In this document: positions 33,415-44,880 of the stretch, piece after piece
Position numbering within the stretch: position 1 is the first letter of the stretch
Layout of the letters: each line of letters opens with the position of its first letter
Assembly (NCBI GenBank): GCA_964020975.1
Contig: OZ026630.1
Span: 66,796,477 to 66,860,476, forward strand
Length of the DNA: 64,000 nt
DNA from: Hermodice carunculata
Taxonomy: Eukaryota; Annelida; Polychaeta; Eunicida; Amphinomidae
Direction of reading: 5' to 3'
The notes under the pieces: generated by a model
The model's input: only the letters and a program-made list of their open reading frames with translations
Databases searched by the model: none
What the model was told of the DNA's origin: nothing
Program-made: the position numbers and the translations under genes

Positions 33415-34560
33415 ATGACTTCAGATAATTTGTCCTTCAGCGAAGATTTAAGTGAAGGATCCCACTCAACCACCACAAGCTGGGCATCGGACTCCGAAAG
33501 TAAAAATTGTCTCTCATGTTTTCATTTAAATGTTAGAAGCCACATGAATAAAGTAGATGATTTGGCCGCCTTTGCCTTTCAGTATGACGTCTTTGCAGTG
33601 ACCGAGACGTGGTTAAATTCATCTGTTTCAAACGAAGGCCTGTGTGTTCAAGGCTTCAATTCCTTGTGGATTAAGTACTTGTCTATCATGAATGATATTT
33701 GTGCCACATTTTGCACTCTGGTGAGAAGGATTACGTTACAGATTTGCTATTTTTGTTATGAATATTGGTACTCTCTGTGTGCAGCTGTCCCACACTACAA
33801 ATACTGCTATATTTTAGTTCATCTTAAGATGCTGTCTCCCATTTTGTACGCTCTGCTGGCCGGCTACCTTATAAACCTCGAGGACAGTGTTTGTCGCCAA
33901 ATAATACTTGTAGTTTACATTTATTATTCAGTTTCATTCAGAAAATATTTTGATCTTAATGTTTTTTTACTCATAATATTGCCAATTGTGATCCTCTTGG
34001 CTGTTGATATTCACTTAAATCCAGGACCTGAGAGCAAGCTTTGCAATGCTGCTATTTGTCATATTAACGCTCGTAGCTTAACCCACGACAAGATGCGTTG
34101 TATCCGTACTGACATTGCCCAAGAGCATGATATTATTGCTGTATCGGAGACGTTCTTGTCTCCAAACTCCCCAGATAGTCACCTTACGTTACCTGGCTTC
34201 CATTCTTTTATGCGCAGGGATCGTCCCGGCGGACTGGGGGGTGGCGTGGGGCTATTTATTTCTGAACAATACCTTGCCGTTCGACGCCAAAATTTGGAAA
34301 GTCCTGTCACCGAATTATGGGCAGAGATCAAACTACACAACAATTCATTTCTATTGGGAGTTATCTACAGGCCTCCTGACTCGCCTGTTGCATTTTGGGG
34401 CAACCTACAAACCAACCTAGATTATGTCAAAACAAAGGGCTTTAATAACATCATAATAACAGGAGACCTTAATGCTGACTTTTCTACAGCACCTGGTAAA
34501 AAACTCGAACGCTTCTGTACAACTAATTTTCTTGTCCCAATATCAGAGAGCCTACCCGCA
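33415..34560 (+). pseudogene. CR1-D 5' ORF: partial endonuclease, then leader, 2A-like motif and a second endonuclease
   Basis: This is 382 codons from an ATG in strong context. Residues about 35-83 match the first part of an APE endonuclease (CFHLNVRSHMNKVDDL, TETWLNS). This breaks off at about 33662 and is followed by a hydrophobic Cys-rich leader (about 115 residues) ending in DIHLNPGP. A second endonuclease follows (ICHINARSLTHDK, VSETFLS, GVIYRPP, IITGDLNADF), and the frame breaks at 34561. The next frames hold SDHSVV. One continuous frame with a partial plus a more complete endonuclease suggests either insertion of one CR1 copy in frame into another or a template-switch chimaera. Confidence 0.75.
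34006..34029 (+). other. 2A-like motif DIHLNPGP in CR1-D
   Basis: It directly follows the hydrophobic run FLLIILPIVILLAV and lies about 10 residues before the endonuclease, as in CR1-B and CR1-C. Confidence 0.75.
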
Positions 34561-34563
34561 TAA

Positions 34564-36660
34564 CAAGTACCACGTCCAGTTGTCTCGATCAAATTATTTC
34601 AAACTTTCCTAACTTCATATGTAAACCTCGTGTCCCGCCACCGATTGCGAACAGCGATCACAGTGTTGTGTCTGCTTGTATTCTGTTTCGAAGGAAGAAT
34701 GAACCTTCATACGAGAGATTTATTTGGGAATATGATAAGGCAGATTTTAATCATTTTCGTACCTATTTAAGCCAAATCAATTGGGATAATTTCTTTTTAT
34801 CAAATGATATAAATGAATGTTGTGCCTCATGGACTGACGGTTTTTTTGCAAGCCGCCTAACCATGTATTCCTAATAAGGTAGTTACCATTCGGCCTGATG
34901 ACCTTCCTTGGTACACTTCGTCACTCCGTTGTGAAAAGCGTACGGTCATGCGCGCATACAATCGAGCTAAAGATAATAATAATAATAGTCCGTGTCGAGC
35001 TGAGTTATGGGCTATGTATGATCAGCTTCGCAATTAGTACCAGGAGCATATCCGTTTAGCCGAAGAGCAACATAACACTAAATAAAGTAACTCTCTTAAA
35101 AATTCTAAAAAGAAAAACAAGGCATGGTGGAGGACAGTTAAACATTTTCTAAATAAAAACAATCATCAGGCAATTCTCTCATTGATATGTAATGGGAAAC
35201 ATATATCTGACAGCGCTTCCAAAGCTGAACAATTTAACATTTTTTTCTGGAGCCAAAGTAATATAGGTTCACAACCGGCTCAAATTCCTGCACCCCCCGA
35301 TCACCCTGTTCATGTTTTAGGCAATCTGAGAATTCATGATCACGAAGTTCTTGACATTTTGAAAAGCCTTGACACTTTCAAAGCAACTGGTCCTGAAGGC
35401 GTAAGTAATCGACTTTTGAAAGAAGCAGCTCCCCAAATTCATAAACCTCTTGCGAAGTTATTCAACTTATCCCTTAACCAAAGTCATTTTCCGTCTATCT
35501 GGAAAGAGGCACACGTTACATCCCTACATAAGAAGGGCGACACCAACCTGTGCAACAATTACCGCCCTGTATCTCTTCTAAGTTGTACAGGGGAAGTATC
35601 AGAAAGAGTAGTGTTTAAACATGTATTCAACTTTTTTCGGGACAACATGATTATCTCTGCAAACCAGTCTGGCTTTATACCGGGTGACTCTACAGTCAAT
35701 CAGCTACTTTCTTTATATCACGAATTATGCATAGCTATCGATGAAGAAAAAGAAGTAAGAGTTGTGTTTCTTGATATAAGCAAAGCTTTCGACAAAGTTT
35801 GGCATCGAGGTCTCCTACATAAATTAGAAAAAAACGGCATCAGAGAAAACCTTTTGGCATGGTTTAGCGACTATCTCACCGATCGCAGACAACGTGTAGT
35901 TCTTAATTGGCAGTCTTCCAGATGGGGTTCTATCATGGCCGGCGTGCCTCAAGGGTCTTTACTAGGCCCCTTACTATTTTTAATTTACATCAATGATATA
36001 GTAAAAGTTGTAAACTCTAATGTCAAGCTATTCGCTGATGATACATCGCTTTATCTTACTGTCGACGATCCAGTCCATCCAGTTGCTGTATTGAACAGTG
36101 ATCTCGCCTCCTTAGATATATGGTCCAAGGAGTGGATTGTCTCTTTTAATTCACTTAAGACTGACACTATGCTCATTTCTCTGAAGAAAAACAACCCTGA
36201 TCACCCTCCTCTCATTTTCCAAGGCCACCAATTGGTGAACGTTCCTGAACATAAACACTTAGGGCTTACCTTAAGATCAGACCTGAAATGGAGTTCTCAC
36301 ATTAAACAAATTGCACTTAAGGCTTCCAAACAGTTAAACATCATGAAATCTATTCAGTATCGTCTTGATAGTGAAACCTTGGAAATAATATTTAAATCTT
36401 TTATCCGTCCTATTATGGAATATGGTAGCGTGGTCTGGGACGGCTGCACCCAATCAGATAAAGATCTTCTTGAAGACATTCAGCTGACTGCAGCTCGTAT
36501 TGTGACAGGTGCTATGAGAACTACCCAAAAGGCTAAGCTGTATGAAGAAACTGGCTGGGAGCCATTGTCAAAGCGGCGGGAAAGATCTAAATGCTTAATG
36601 ATGTATAAAATAGTACACAAACTAACACCTGCTTATTTGTATATGCTGCCTTACCCAATG
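34564..36660 (+). pseudogene. CR1-D ORF2, linker and reverse transcriptase
   Basis: This continues the ORF2 that starts in the preceding feature. After stops or frame changes near 34561, 34875, 35037 and 35084, a long open stretch (about 35086-36666) holds GPEGVSNRLL, NYRPVSLLS, FLDISKAFDKVWH, GVPQGSLLGPLLF, FADDTSLY, LGLTLRSDLKW and RPIMEYG. It ends in the thumb region (KLTPAYLYMLPY), where the opposite-strand CR1-J begins. The C-terminal Cys/His domain is not found downstream on this strand. Confidence 0.83.
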
Positions 36661-36662
36661 TT

Positions 36663-37400
36663 GGTTTAAACGTATTTTATTTCCAAAAGAAAAACAATTG
36701 GGAAGAAGGGCAAAGCCCTATATTAATCCCTCTTGTGGAGTAAAGACAAATACACAGGACTGACTTGACAGCACAGCTCCAATGAACCACCGTTCATCAA
36801 GTCCAAGGGGACTTGATGAGCAGCATGGTGGGAGAAAAACAAACGGAAGAATAGACGCCACCAGAACAAACACAGATAGCGGGGCTCATGAAGTTGTCAA
36901 TATTACCAGTATATATTATTAATTTACAGTTTCGAATTATCGATATGAATGATTAAGTTACAGTTTCACCTTGGAATTGTTTACTTTATCAAAATAAACT
37001 ATTGAACAGATAAAAAATTAACAATATTGTCCTCGAGACTGCAAGAAGCACTGCCAAACAAAATTGTGTTTATAGAAAATGGAGCCAAAGGACCAATAGT
37101 TGTATGTAATGCATCTCGAGCGACAATGTATTTTGGACAGGTGAGAAAGTAGTGCCAGATACTCTCGGTGGTGGCTCCACATGAACAAGCTGCTGAATCT
37201 TTTACACTAATCTTAAAAAGATGTTCGTTCAATTGGCTGCAGCCCATGCGCAAACGAGAATGTAAAATAGACAGATATCTTTTGCCTACATTAAGAAGTT
37301 CGGGAAATATAACAGAAAACTGTACTTTCGCGCACATGAATACGGTGCCAATGCTTTCATCATTTCAGCAGATGGTCACTTCACCATCTAAAAATAATCA
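36663..37400 (-). mobile_element. CR1-J, 3' end fragment
   Basis: The 3' terminus gtttaaacgtattttattt is at 36665, next to the broken end of CR1-D. A minus-strand frame at 36999-37337 encodes the ORF2 C-terminus (ILHSRLRMG, C-S-C-x8-H-x4-C followed by PKY). It is a 5'-truncated insertion of a CR1-like family whose tail is also seen at 2244-2320. It is in the opposite orientation to CR1-D. The 5' limit near 37340-37400 is approximate. Confidence 0.75.
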
Positions 37401-37559
37401 ACCCTGAAACCTTTATTTGTGCCGTTATTTTGCAGTAAAGTCAACTCAAACACAGCATTTTATTTCATCTTAGTCTGGAGGGTTAACTTTGCCCAGGGAA
37501 ACAGCTTAGCTGCATAGCAGTTTTAGCTCAGTTGATCATTGACCGTCATATATCGTAAT

Positions 37560-38780
37560 ATTTCACTAGGTTGCAGGTGTCCGTTCCCCGACTTACCAGG
37601 GCAAACAATTGCCGAAGGAATTTGTAACCCTGACCTACAATCTTGGCTTGAATCTGCAGGTCATTGACCAGTAACATTTAAAGGTCGGGTCAACTGATCC
37701 ACAACTTTTGATCGAGTGCCGGATACTGTTGCTGTGTGTATTGGATGTTAATATCACAGGAGCATCCCAAATTAACTCCCATCATAATTATGCAACCCCT
37801 GTTGGGGGATGCATATAGTGTTTAGTCCAGTCGTCTGCTGCCACTGCCGCGTATCTTTTTTTTCATATATATTTCTGTCCCCTCTTGACTTATTGCCTCT
37901 TAATTTGGTACATATAATCTATGGGTCTGGGAAATTTGTTCCATATGATAATATATAACCTTGAGGTCAAAGGTCAACGTCAAATCCTTGTTGCATTTTC
38001 TGCTGACTCGGCAATTTTCGCATATTGGCTTATACCTTCTTAATGGTGCATTGTAGGCCCAAGGTTACTGTTGATTGTTAATAGGAAAGTACTTCTGGGC
38101 TTTCAGTTTCTATTGTTTATTTTAAACCTTAGTGACTTTGAAAGGTCAAACTGCATACATTCCTATTGATTATAATGTAAGTCAATGGGGATTGCAATGC
38201 TAATCACCACATTTTCCATCTACCACATTTTCCATCTCTTTTCAAAAACAGTAGACCTGATTTACTTCAAACTTGGTAGGGTTGTACGTCAGGCAGGTAT
38301 CTACCAACCATATTCAAATGGTCGTGCTCCAATAATTTTTGATGGGGGGGGGGTGCAGGAGGGGAGTTGTGTTTTTGCATTCCTACTGATTACCATGTAA
38401 GTCAATGGGGTCTGCAATGGTAGTTCACATTTTGACTTCTTCAAAACCTAAGCCATATTCACTTGAAACTTTGGGTACAGATACTCCATAGATTTACGGG
38501 ATTTTTACATATGATTATGATGACCCTCAGGTCATAAATCAAGGTCACAACGGTTTGCAAAATAAAACGGTTGCCCTGCCACATTTTCAAATGGGTTTGA
38601 TTCAAGTCCATCAAACATTGCCATCATTTACCCAGATGAGACTTCCCGTAATTTGATAAAAGGTGACCTTGAGGTCAAAGGTTAAGGTCAAACTTTCTGC
38701 AAAAGAGTGATGGCCTTCTTACACGGTCGGTGCCTGCTCTGGGGATGCCTAATGTTTTTTTCGGGCGAAAAACTCGCTTC
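37560..38780. repeat. old dispersed repeat rich in AGGTCA words
   Basis: The words 'gaccttgaggtcaaaggt' and related forms recur (about 37963, 38140, 38526, 38668). A unit with 'atgtaagtcaatgggg..tgcaatg' occurs at 38176 and again at 38395, about 220 bp apart. No coding frame. Similar words occur near 17920, 57343, 57521 and 60558. Confidence 0.6.
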
Positions 38781-39516
38781 TAGTTTTGCGTAGGAAGTTA
38801 CTTAAAAACTGTTTTAGAAAGGCACTGCTACACTAGAAATATTTTAAATCATTTGATAACTTTGTGTATTTTGTAGACATATGTGGCGCAGAACAGTCAA
38901 TCATGGAGGTAAGATACACACATTCACCTGTAAAAAAATCGAATCACATGCCCCCCCCCCCCATTTTCTTGGTTTTAGCTTGTTGCTATCGGTATAAACC
39001 TGAAGTAGAATGCAGAGGAAACTGTGATTTTACGTTTCAAGTAGGAGAAATAATCCAACGAATGTTGGTATTTTAACATGTAAATGCATTAAGCTAGAAC
39101 TGGTAAAAGACCTGCACGTATCGATATTGGATATTTTGAAGAGGTAGTATCCAAAATATATGTGTCTGTGTCAACTGTTAACGGAAATTCAGGTTAATTT
39201 GTCGAATGAATGTAATGCACAATATATAATAGGACTTTTCCAGTGTGATCATTACTTAGAAATGTAAATACAATGCCTTGAAGTTACCAGTTGTGGGCGG
39301 CGGTGGACTCCTGAATTGGAATATTGTACTTGATATACTTAATTGCATACAGGCCCTCTTTGGGCCAGAGCATACATCAGTACAGCAGTATCGATTGACA
39401 TATCAACCAAGAGCCCCTGCTGAGTCAAAGCTGGAGCATAGTGGAGAAGGTTGCCCAAATAGTGGACACTGGTCTGAAAGTACCGGCGGGTCTTGCATAC
39501 TCTTGACTTAAATCCC

Positions 39517-39856
39517 TATGACTTTCATTCTTTTCTGACTTGCCCTACAAATTTTGCTGTAATTTCCAAAGATTATTTGAAAGTTTGGCTGCAATAATTT
39601 TACATAATTTAGACTTGCCTGTTTTGCTACCTAATTTCATCTTTTGGCATCATTCTGTTTTAATATTCCCTTCCAAACATTTTAGGCTAACATGTTTTCT
39701 TTCAGGTTAAACCCTAGAGGCTGTCGTTAGCAAGCAGTGGCTGACAACAGTTACAAGTTTGCCTAATTGTAAATAGAAAAAGGTTAAGAAAAATTATGTT
39801 TTGATAACATGTTTTTGATTTAAATGCTAATGACTTCCATTCTTTTCTGACATGCC
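39517..39856. repeat. spaced direct repeat
   Basis: 'atgactttcattcttttctgac' at 39517 recurs with one change at about 39828. The remaining 38.8-40.07 kb sequence shows no gene. Confidence 0.6.
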
Positions 39857-40071
39857 TAAGTACACATTGACTCAGTATAAAAATATTACCTAAATTTGAC
39901 AGTATATATTCAAATGTCACAAACATAACTAATTGCGTTGAAACATTGACTCAGGGTTGGCAGCGAAATAGAGACTGAATATAATGCCCCAGTTTGTTTC
40001 TAATTCAGTCATACACTGGCAGGTGGTTTAACTAAGATGAGCTATGCAGCTAGAAAGGGTACATGTTTAGT

Positions 40072-40838
40072 TTAAACATATTTATTTCAACTGGATCGCC
40101 CTATAGTACCTCGATTTCACTAATCGGGGGGTTCTCCAGAACATGGAGTGACACACAAAAAGTATATTACAAAACACACAGGACAAAACATGAACAAAGT
40201 TACCCAATTAACAAAGAAGCTGTACACATGTTCAGATTTGTACCCCGCATACAGGAATCAAAATAAAGACGTCACCAATATGCAAAACAAAGAAAAATAG
40301 TTCACTACAGGTAGAATGCACACACATATATGTATACACTGTTCACAATAATACAGACCAGCGGTTAAAAAAAAATCAAAGGACACATAAGAAGTAAATT
40401 TGTGTAAGTCAGCGACTAACTCAATTGACATGACTGCTTGTGCATAACAGAGCTAAAACAAGAAGCGTCTTGTGTCTACATTGTATCTGTGGAAAGCATC
40501 ACAAATTTGTATGTTGAGGGGAATGGACAATTCGTCGCTACCGAAGAGAAGGATATGAGCTAGCCTGTCACTTGCTGTGTGTAAAATAAGATTCGGGTGG
40601 ACGCCGGAAGCAATAATGGGGATGACGGAGTGAGAAGTTTAGTTCTGTGAGTTGAATACTTCGGACAAAAAAACAGAAAATGTTGCAAGTCTTCAGTGGG
40701 GTAGGAACAGGAACATGTAGGTTGTGGGATAATGTGGACTTTAAAAAGATCAAAGTTAAGTCTCGAGAATCCACAACGAAGCTGAGTATGACAAATGTTG
40801 GCAAATCTGTGTTCTTGGGTATAGTGAACAGGAACATA
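40072..40838 (-). mobile_element. CR1-H, 3' fragment closely related to CR1-B
   Basis: The family 3' terminus and 3' UTR are followed by the ORF2 C-terminal coding region in minus orientation. The match to CR1-B 4181-4955 is close along its length, with scattered substitutions and small indels. It stops abruptly at 'caggaacat' (about 40838), a typical 5' truncation. The reading frame is disrupted in places. A second copy of the same subfamily fits recent amplification of CR1-B. Confidence 0.85.
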
Positions 40839-40839
40839 G

Positions 40840-41639
40840 GGTTCAGAGGTAAGTCAAATTGTTCTTATCTGAACTTGTACTATACAAATTGAGTGATTAT
40901 GTTTGGTTTGACAGGTATTCTTCTTTCTTAATGAAGCTCTGCATTTTAAGCAAAAGTTCGCGTATTAAGCTAATTCATCATTTGCCACGTTCATGTCTAT
41001 TCATTATTATGTGGGTTATCTTTGCTGAATGTTTAGCTTGGACAAGGAGCCGTTACGTAGAGAGATATTTACGGGTATAGGCTCCAAAACATGTTCTAAG
41101 TAGTTACCCACTGAAGACCCTTTGATTTATTCGGGCTAATACAGCCTAAGTCAAAATTCAAAAGACGAACGTGCACAATTTAGACAATAGTACTTTCATA
41201 TGTATATAGGTAAGACAGTGACAGGTTAGCTTATGGAGAGTAAAGAGTTCGGACTATAGGGTAATGACTACTAAGAAGTGGTTCTGTAAAAAGAACAAAT
41301 ACAATATAATTGGTTATAAGTCATTTACAAGTGTGAATTGTAAGTGCATTGGTATCATTATATAATTTTGTAAATTATCTATTGCTTGTATATCCAGACT
41401 ATATGATTGTTCATTTTCTGTAGACGCTACTTTATTCCTTTCAGATGAAAATCTTGAAAGACTTTTACAAAATGTTAACAAGATTTCAGATATGGTTTCG
41501 AAACAGATTGAAGTTAGTAAATTATCCTCCAGCTGGAAAAAAAACGTGTTATCGTGGCAGGTGTTACCCAGAGTTCATTTGAGAGAAAAAAACAGACTTG
41601 CTTGTCAGTACATTGCCTGCGTACAGTATACTAGTGGGG

Positions 41640-41714
<75 letters not shown>

Positions 41715-42020
41715 GGGGGTTTTTGTTTTGTTTTTTTTGTTTTTTGTTTTTTTTTTCTTTAAAAAACAAAGAGCCAGAAGAGAAGGGTTCCATGAAGGTT
41801 GTTAAAAAATAACAATTATACTACGTTTTCAGGAACAGAGGTGTGCGTAAATACCGCGAATTAGAAAAAGTTTAAAGTGTAGTGGTCACTGTGCTTGACA
41901 ATATATGTGTCTGATTGGCCTTGCCTTTATTACAGATACTCTTCTTCCGGTTGTTCCATGGGTCTTTCGCATAGGCTATTTCAGTAACCATATTCCCACG
42001 TTCAATATGTCAATGTTAAG
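40840..42020. other. unassigned sequence with a GT microsatellite
   Basis: No gene was recognised. The (GT)n array at 41643-41711 is followed by T-rich and A-rich runs to about 41770. Confidence 0.5.
41643..41711. repeat. (GT)n microsatellite, about 69 bp
   Basis: About 34 perfect TG/GT units, followed by G5 and T-rich runs. Confidence 0.98.
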
Positions 42021-42026
42021 TTGCAC

Positions 42027-42407
42027 CATCCATGACATTCCTATCTCTCCACAATTTTGGTACTAATAACTTGTTTTTCATTTGTTTACTTGTTTTCGGT
42101 ACAAGGGGACTTGTTTCTTTTTTGTTTGTGCATTGGGAGCATTTGTGTGTGGATTGGGAGCTTGCAAGTGCCAATTTCTTTCAACTTTTGCAATCCAATA
42201 AACGAAATACACATAAGGAAATATTCCTACCTGTGAAGGGCATGACCTTTCTATCGCTGCACAATTTGGTGCTAGTAACTTGTTTTTCATTTGTATACTT
42301 ATTTTCGGTACGAGACGACTTGTTTATTTATTTGTTATTATTTTTTGTGCATTGGGAGCTTGTGAATGCCTATTTCTTTCAACTATTGCAATCCAATAAA
42401 CGAAACA
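42027..42407. repeat. tandem duplication of about 200 bp
   Basis: 'taacttgtttttcatttgt..acttgttttcggtac' through 'tttcaacttttgcaatccaataaacgaaa' occurs twice. The shared phrase 'gaaatattcctacctg.gaag' between the copies also occurs near 58688, so this is probably an old dispersed repeat. Confidence 0.75.
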
Positions 42408-42709
42408 AAAGTATAATGCAGAATGTACCACCATATACAAGCATCTGGGTAATGTTTTTTCACAACTTTCGAACGATTCTATTCATGTGTCGATTCTGTG
42501 AAAAGCCCTTCCATATGGGCTCTCAATAATTTTTCATTTTTTTCTCATTTGCTCGGATGTGAGAATTTCATCTTTCTGAAGACCTATGGACGATATGTAG
42601 TTACATATTAGTTGTCAAATCGATCCGTGGAGGCACATATTTGAGGTATTTGTGAACTTTTCTTTGTTTGAACCTCCCGCCATAGCAGAATATCTTCATA
42701 CAATAGACA

Positions 42710-43658
42710 ATGGCCAGTAACAATGCAGATACTGATGGTTCTACGGTTGTAGTTCCGATTTGGAATCAAATTCAAATCAGAGTAGTCAGAATTTCAAACG
42801 ACCCTGGGATTCTCCTACTCCTACAGGTGAGTCTCCTCCGACTTCACGTCTCAAGAGTGAACAGATATCTCCAGAAGGTTTTTTGGAAGTCTTACGTGAT
42901 GCGAGAGTAATCAATGCATTTAAAGCTATTATCACTGAAGTATTGGATCCTGCAATGAAACGTACCGAGGAGCTTGAAAAAACTGTACAGGAACAGAAGA
43001 CCATCATATCTGATAGTTTCTCAAAACTGATTATCTCAAATCAAAGGGCTGATCAGCTTCAGCTTAAGGTGAATGCGCTTGAAAAAACCTAGAAGAAAAA
43101 TCGAGAAAGTTGGACGATCTGCACCTGGCACCTGACGCACCTGAGCAGTATGGTCGTCGCCTGGATCTTAGGGCGTCAGGAATAAAAGAAAGCACAAACT
43201 CAGACGTGTCTGAGGACACAGACAAGCTGATCTTGCACATGTGTAAAGACAAACTTGGTGTAAATTTGAATCTTTGTGATATACAACGGTCACATCGCTT
43301 GGGAAAGAAAGGTACCAACAGTGACATTATTTTCAGGCTTACCAGTTATCGTATAAGGGCTAAAGTATAGAAGGCGCGTACCAAGCTGAAGGGTACAAAT
43401 ATTTTCATCTCTGAGGACCTAACTAGACACAGAAACAAACTGGCGTACTTAGCTCGACAATTGAAGAGGGAAAACCACATACTTGATACATTTACCACTG
43501 ACGGGAAAGTACTGGTTAAGGTTCGCAGTGCGACAAACAACCCTATTCCAAGAATCATCGAAGTCACGAGCGAGAATGACCTGGAGAAATTCGCATACCA
43601 TCTACCCAGATCACCGTTGGACTTTTTGAAGTTTTTCACGAACTTCGGTTTATTTTAA
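42710..43658 (+). pseudogene. CR1-E ORF1, decayed
   Basis: The ATG at 42710 begins MASNNADTDGS. KRPWDSPTPTG, shared with CR1-B, appears after a frame change near 42760. A coiled-coil part (RTEELEKTVQEQK) then leads to the RRM/CTD with EQYGRRLDLR, IQRSHRLGKK and NIFISEDLTRHR, ending FFTNFGLF. There are about three frame changes or stops (near 42760, 43092 and 43369). The role would be RNA binding, as for CR1-B ORF1. Confidence 0.8.
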
Positions 43659-44880
43659 AAACTTTGCCTTTTCAAGTTTCCGCGGTGATAACAATATTTC
43701 TTAATTATTCTGTGACTGTATACCCCACCACCATAATAACATTGAACTCGGTCAAGTGTTCTGTGTGGTGTGCAGGCGTCATTTCGTTGGAAAGGACAAT
43801 TTCATGGTGGCTGTGTGGTTCAACGTATGGTGAGGTGATTGATGTTGCTATCTATTGTATTATGAAGGAAAATGGGCTGTTGTTGAAAAATCATGATATT
43901 GGTTGGTTCCAGCGCATGGTGTTTGTGTGTTTCTATGTTTCAAATTAGCCACAGCTCTCCTGATGCATACTGGTGCCTCATACAGATGATTGTATATTGA
44001 TTATTGTGCTTGCTGAGATCTTGGGCGGGCGATTGTATATTGTACACATGCTGATGTCCATGCGGGTGATTGTATATTATGCGTGCTGGTGTCTCGCGCA
44101 GGTGATTACACGTGGTGAATGCTGACGGTTTCTCACGGGCGATTGTATATTATGCGTGCTGGTGTCTCGCGCAGGTGATTACACGTGGTGAATGCTGACG
44201 GTTTCTCACGGGCGATTGTGTATTATGCGTGCTTGTGTCTCGCGCAGGTGATTACACGTGGTGTATGCGGACGGTTTCTCACGGGCGATTGTATATTATG
44301 CGTATTTGTGTGTTATAATGTACATGTGTGTGTATGGGATTCTCCAGCTGCGTGTATGTATGTAAGTATGGACATGCACGTAGAAGTATATATATTTAGG
44401 ACTTTGAGGAGTATTTTCTCCGTTGTGAGTCAATATGGCCACATGCATGCATGGCTATGTCCATCTATTCTGCAACAGAGACAACTTTCACTTATTCGGC
44501 TATTCTCAAGTCTTCAGTTGATTGTTTATATCAAACCTTGACAAGAAAGACGTCCTGTCATTTCTCCCATTTTCGACCTCTTCAGGTCGAAGGGCATTTT
44601 GCCAGTTTTCATTTTTCCTGCTGTATATTTTATGTACGTTAATTTTGTGTATATGCACGCTTAATGTATTTGTTTCGTACTCTTACACATGCATTCATCT
44701 TGTCTTATGTAATGTACCAATTCTGCTTTGAGGCAAACATTCATATCGGGCAAACTAACCTGCTTGTCTATTTCTTCTTATGTCATTGTATACTGTCATC
44801 TGTTTTTTGTTGTATAAAACTATTGTGATCACATTCTGCTATCACCATGATGTTTTGCCAAAATTACCAGTAGAAGTTCT
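43659..44880 (+). other. CR1-E inter-ORF spacer with a 73-bp tandem repeat
   Basis: This is non-coding and comparable in length to the spacers of CR1-B and CR1-C. A 73-bp unit (ggtgattacacgtggtgaat, then ..gcgtgctggtgtctcgcgca) starts at 44101, 44174 and 44247, with a partial copy before it (about 44063) and a cut-off end near 44312. Confidence 0.7.
44063..44312 (+). repeat. 73-bp tandem repeat, about 3.5 copies
   Basis: The three copies starting at 44101, 44174 and 44247 differ by few bases, so the array is younger than, or homogenised relative to, the surrounding decayed element. Confidence 0.93.

Noticed and set aside
36663-37337. CR1-D and CR1-J as one element with a twin-priming inversion
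   Set aside because: Twin priming would leave the 3' terminus at the outer edge. Here the 3' end lies at the junction between the two pieces, so a separate insertion fits better.
41605-41793. Cys/Val or Thr/His repeat frames over the GT array
   Set aside because: Dinucleotide repeat translation.
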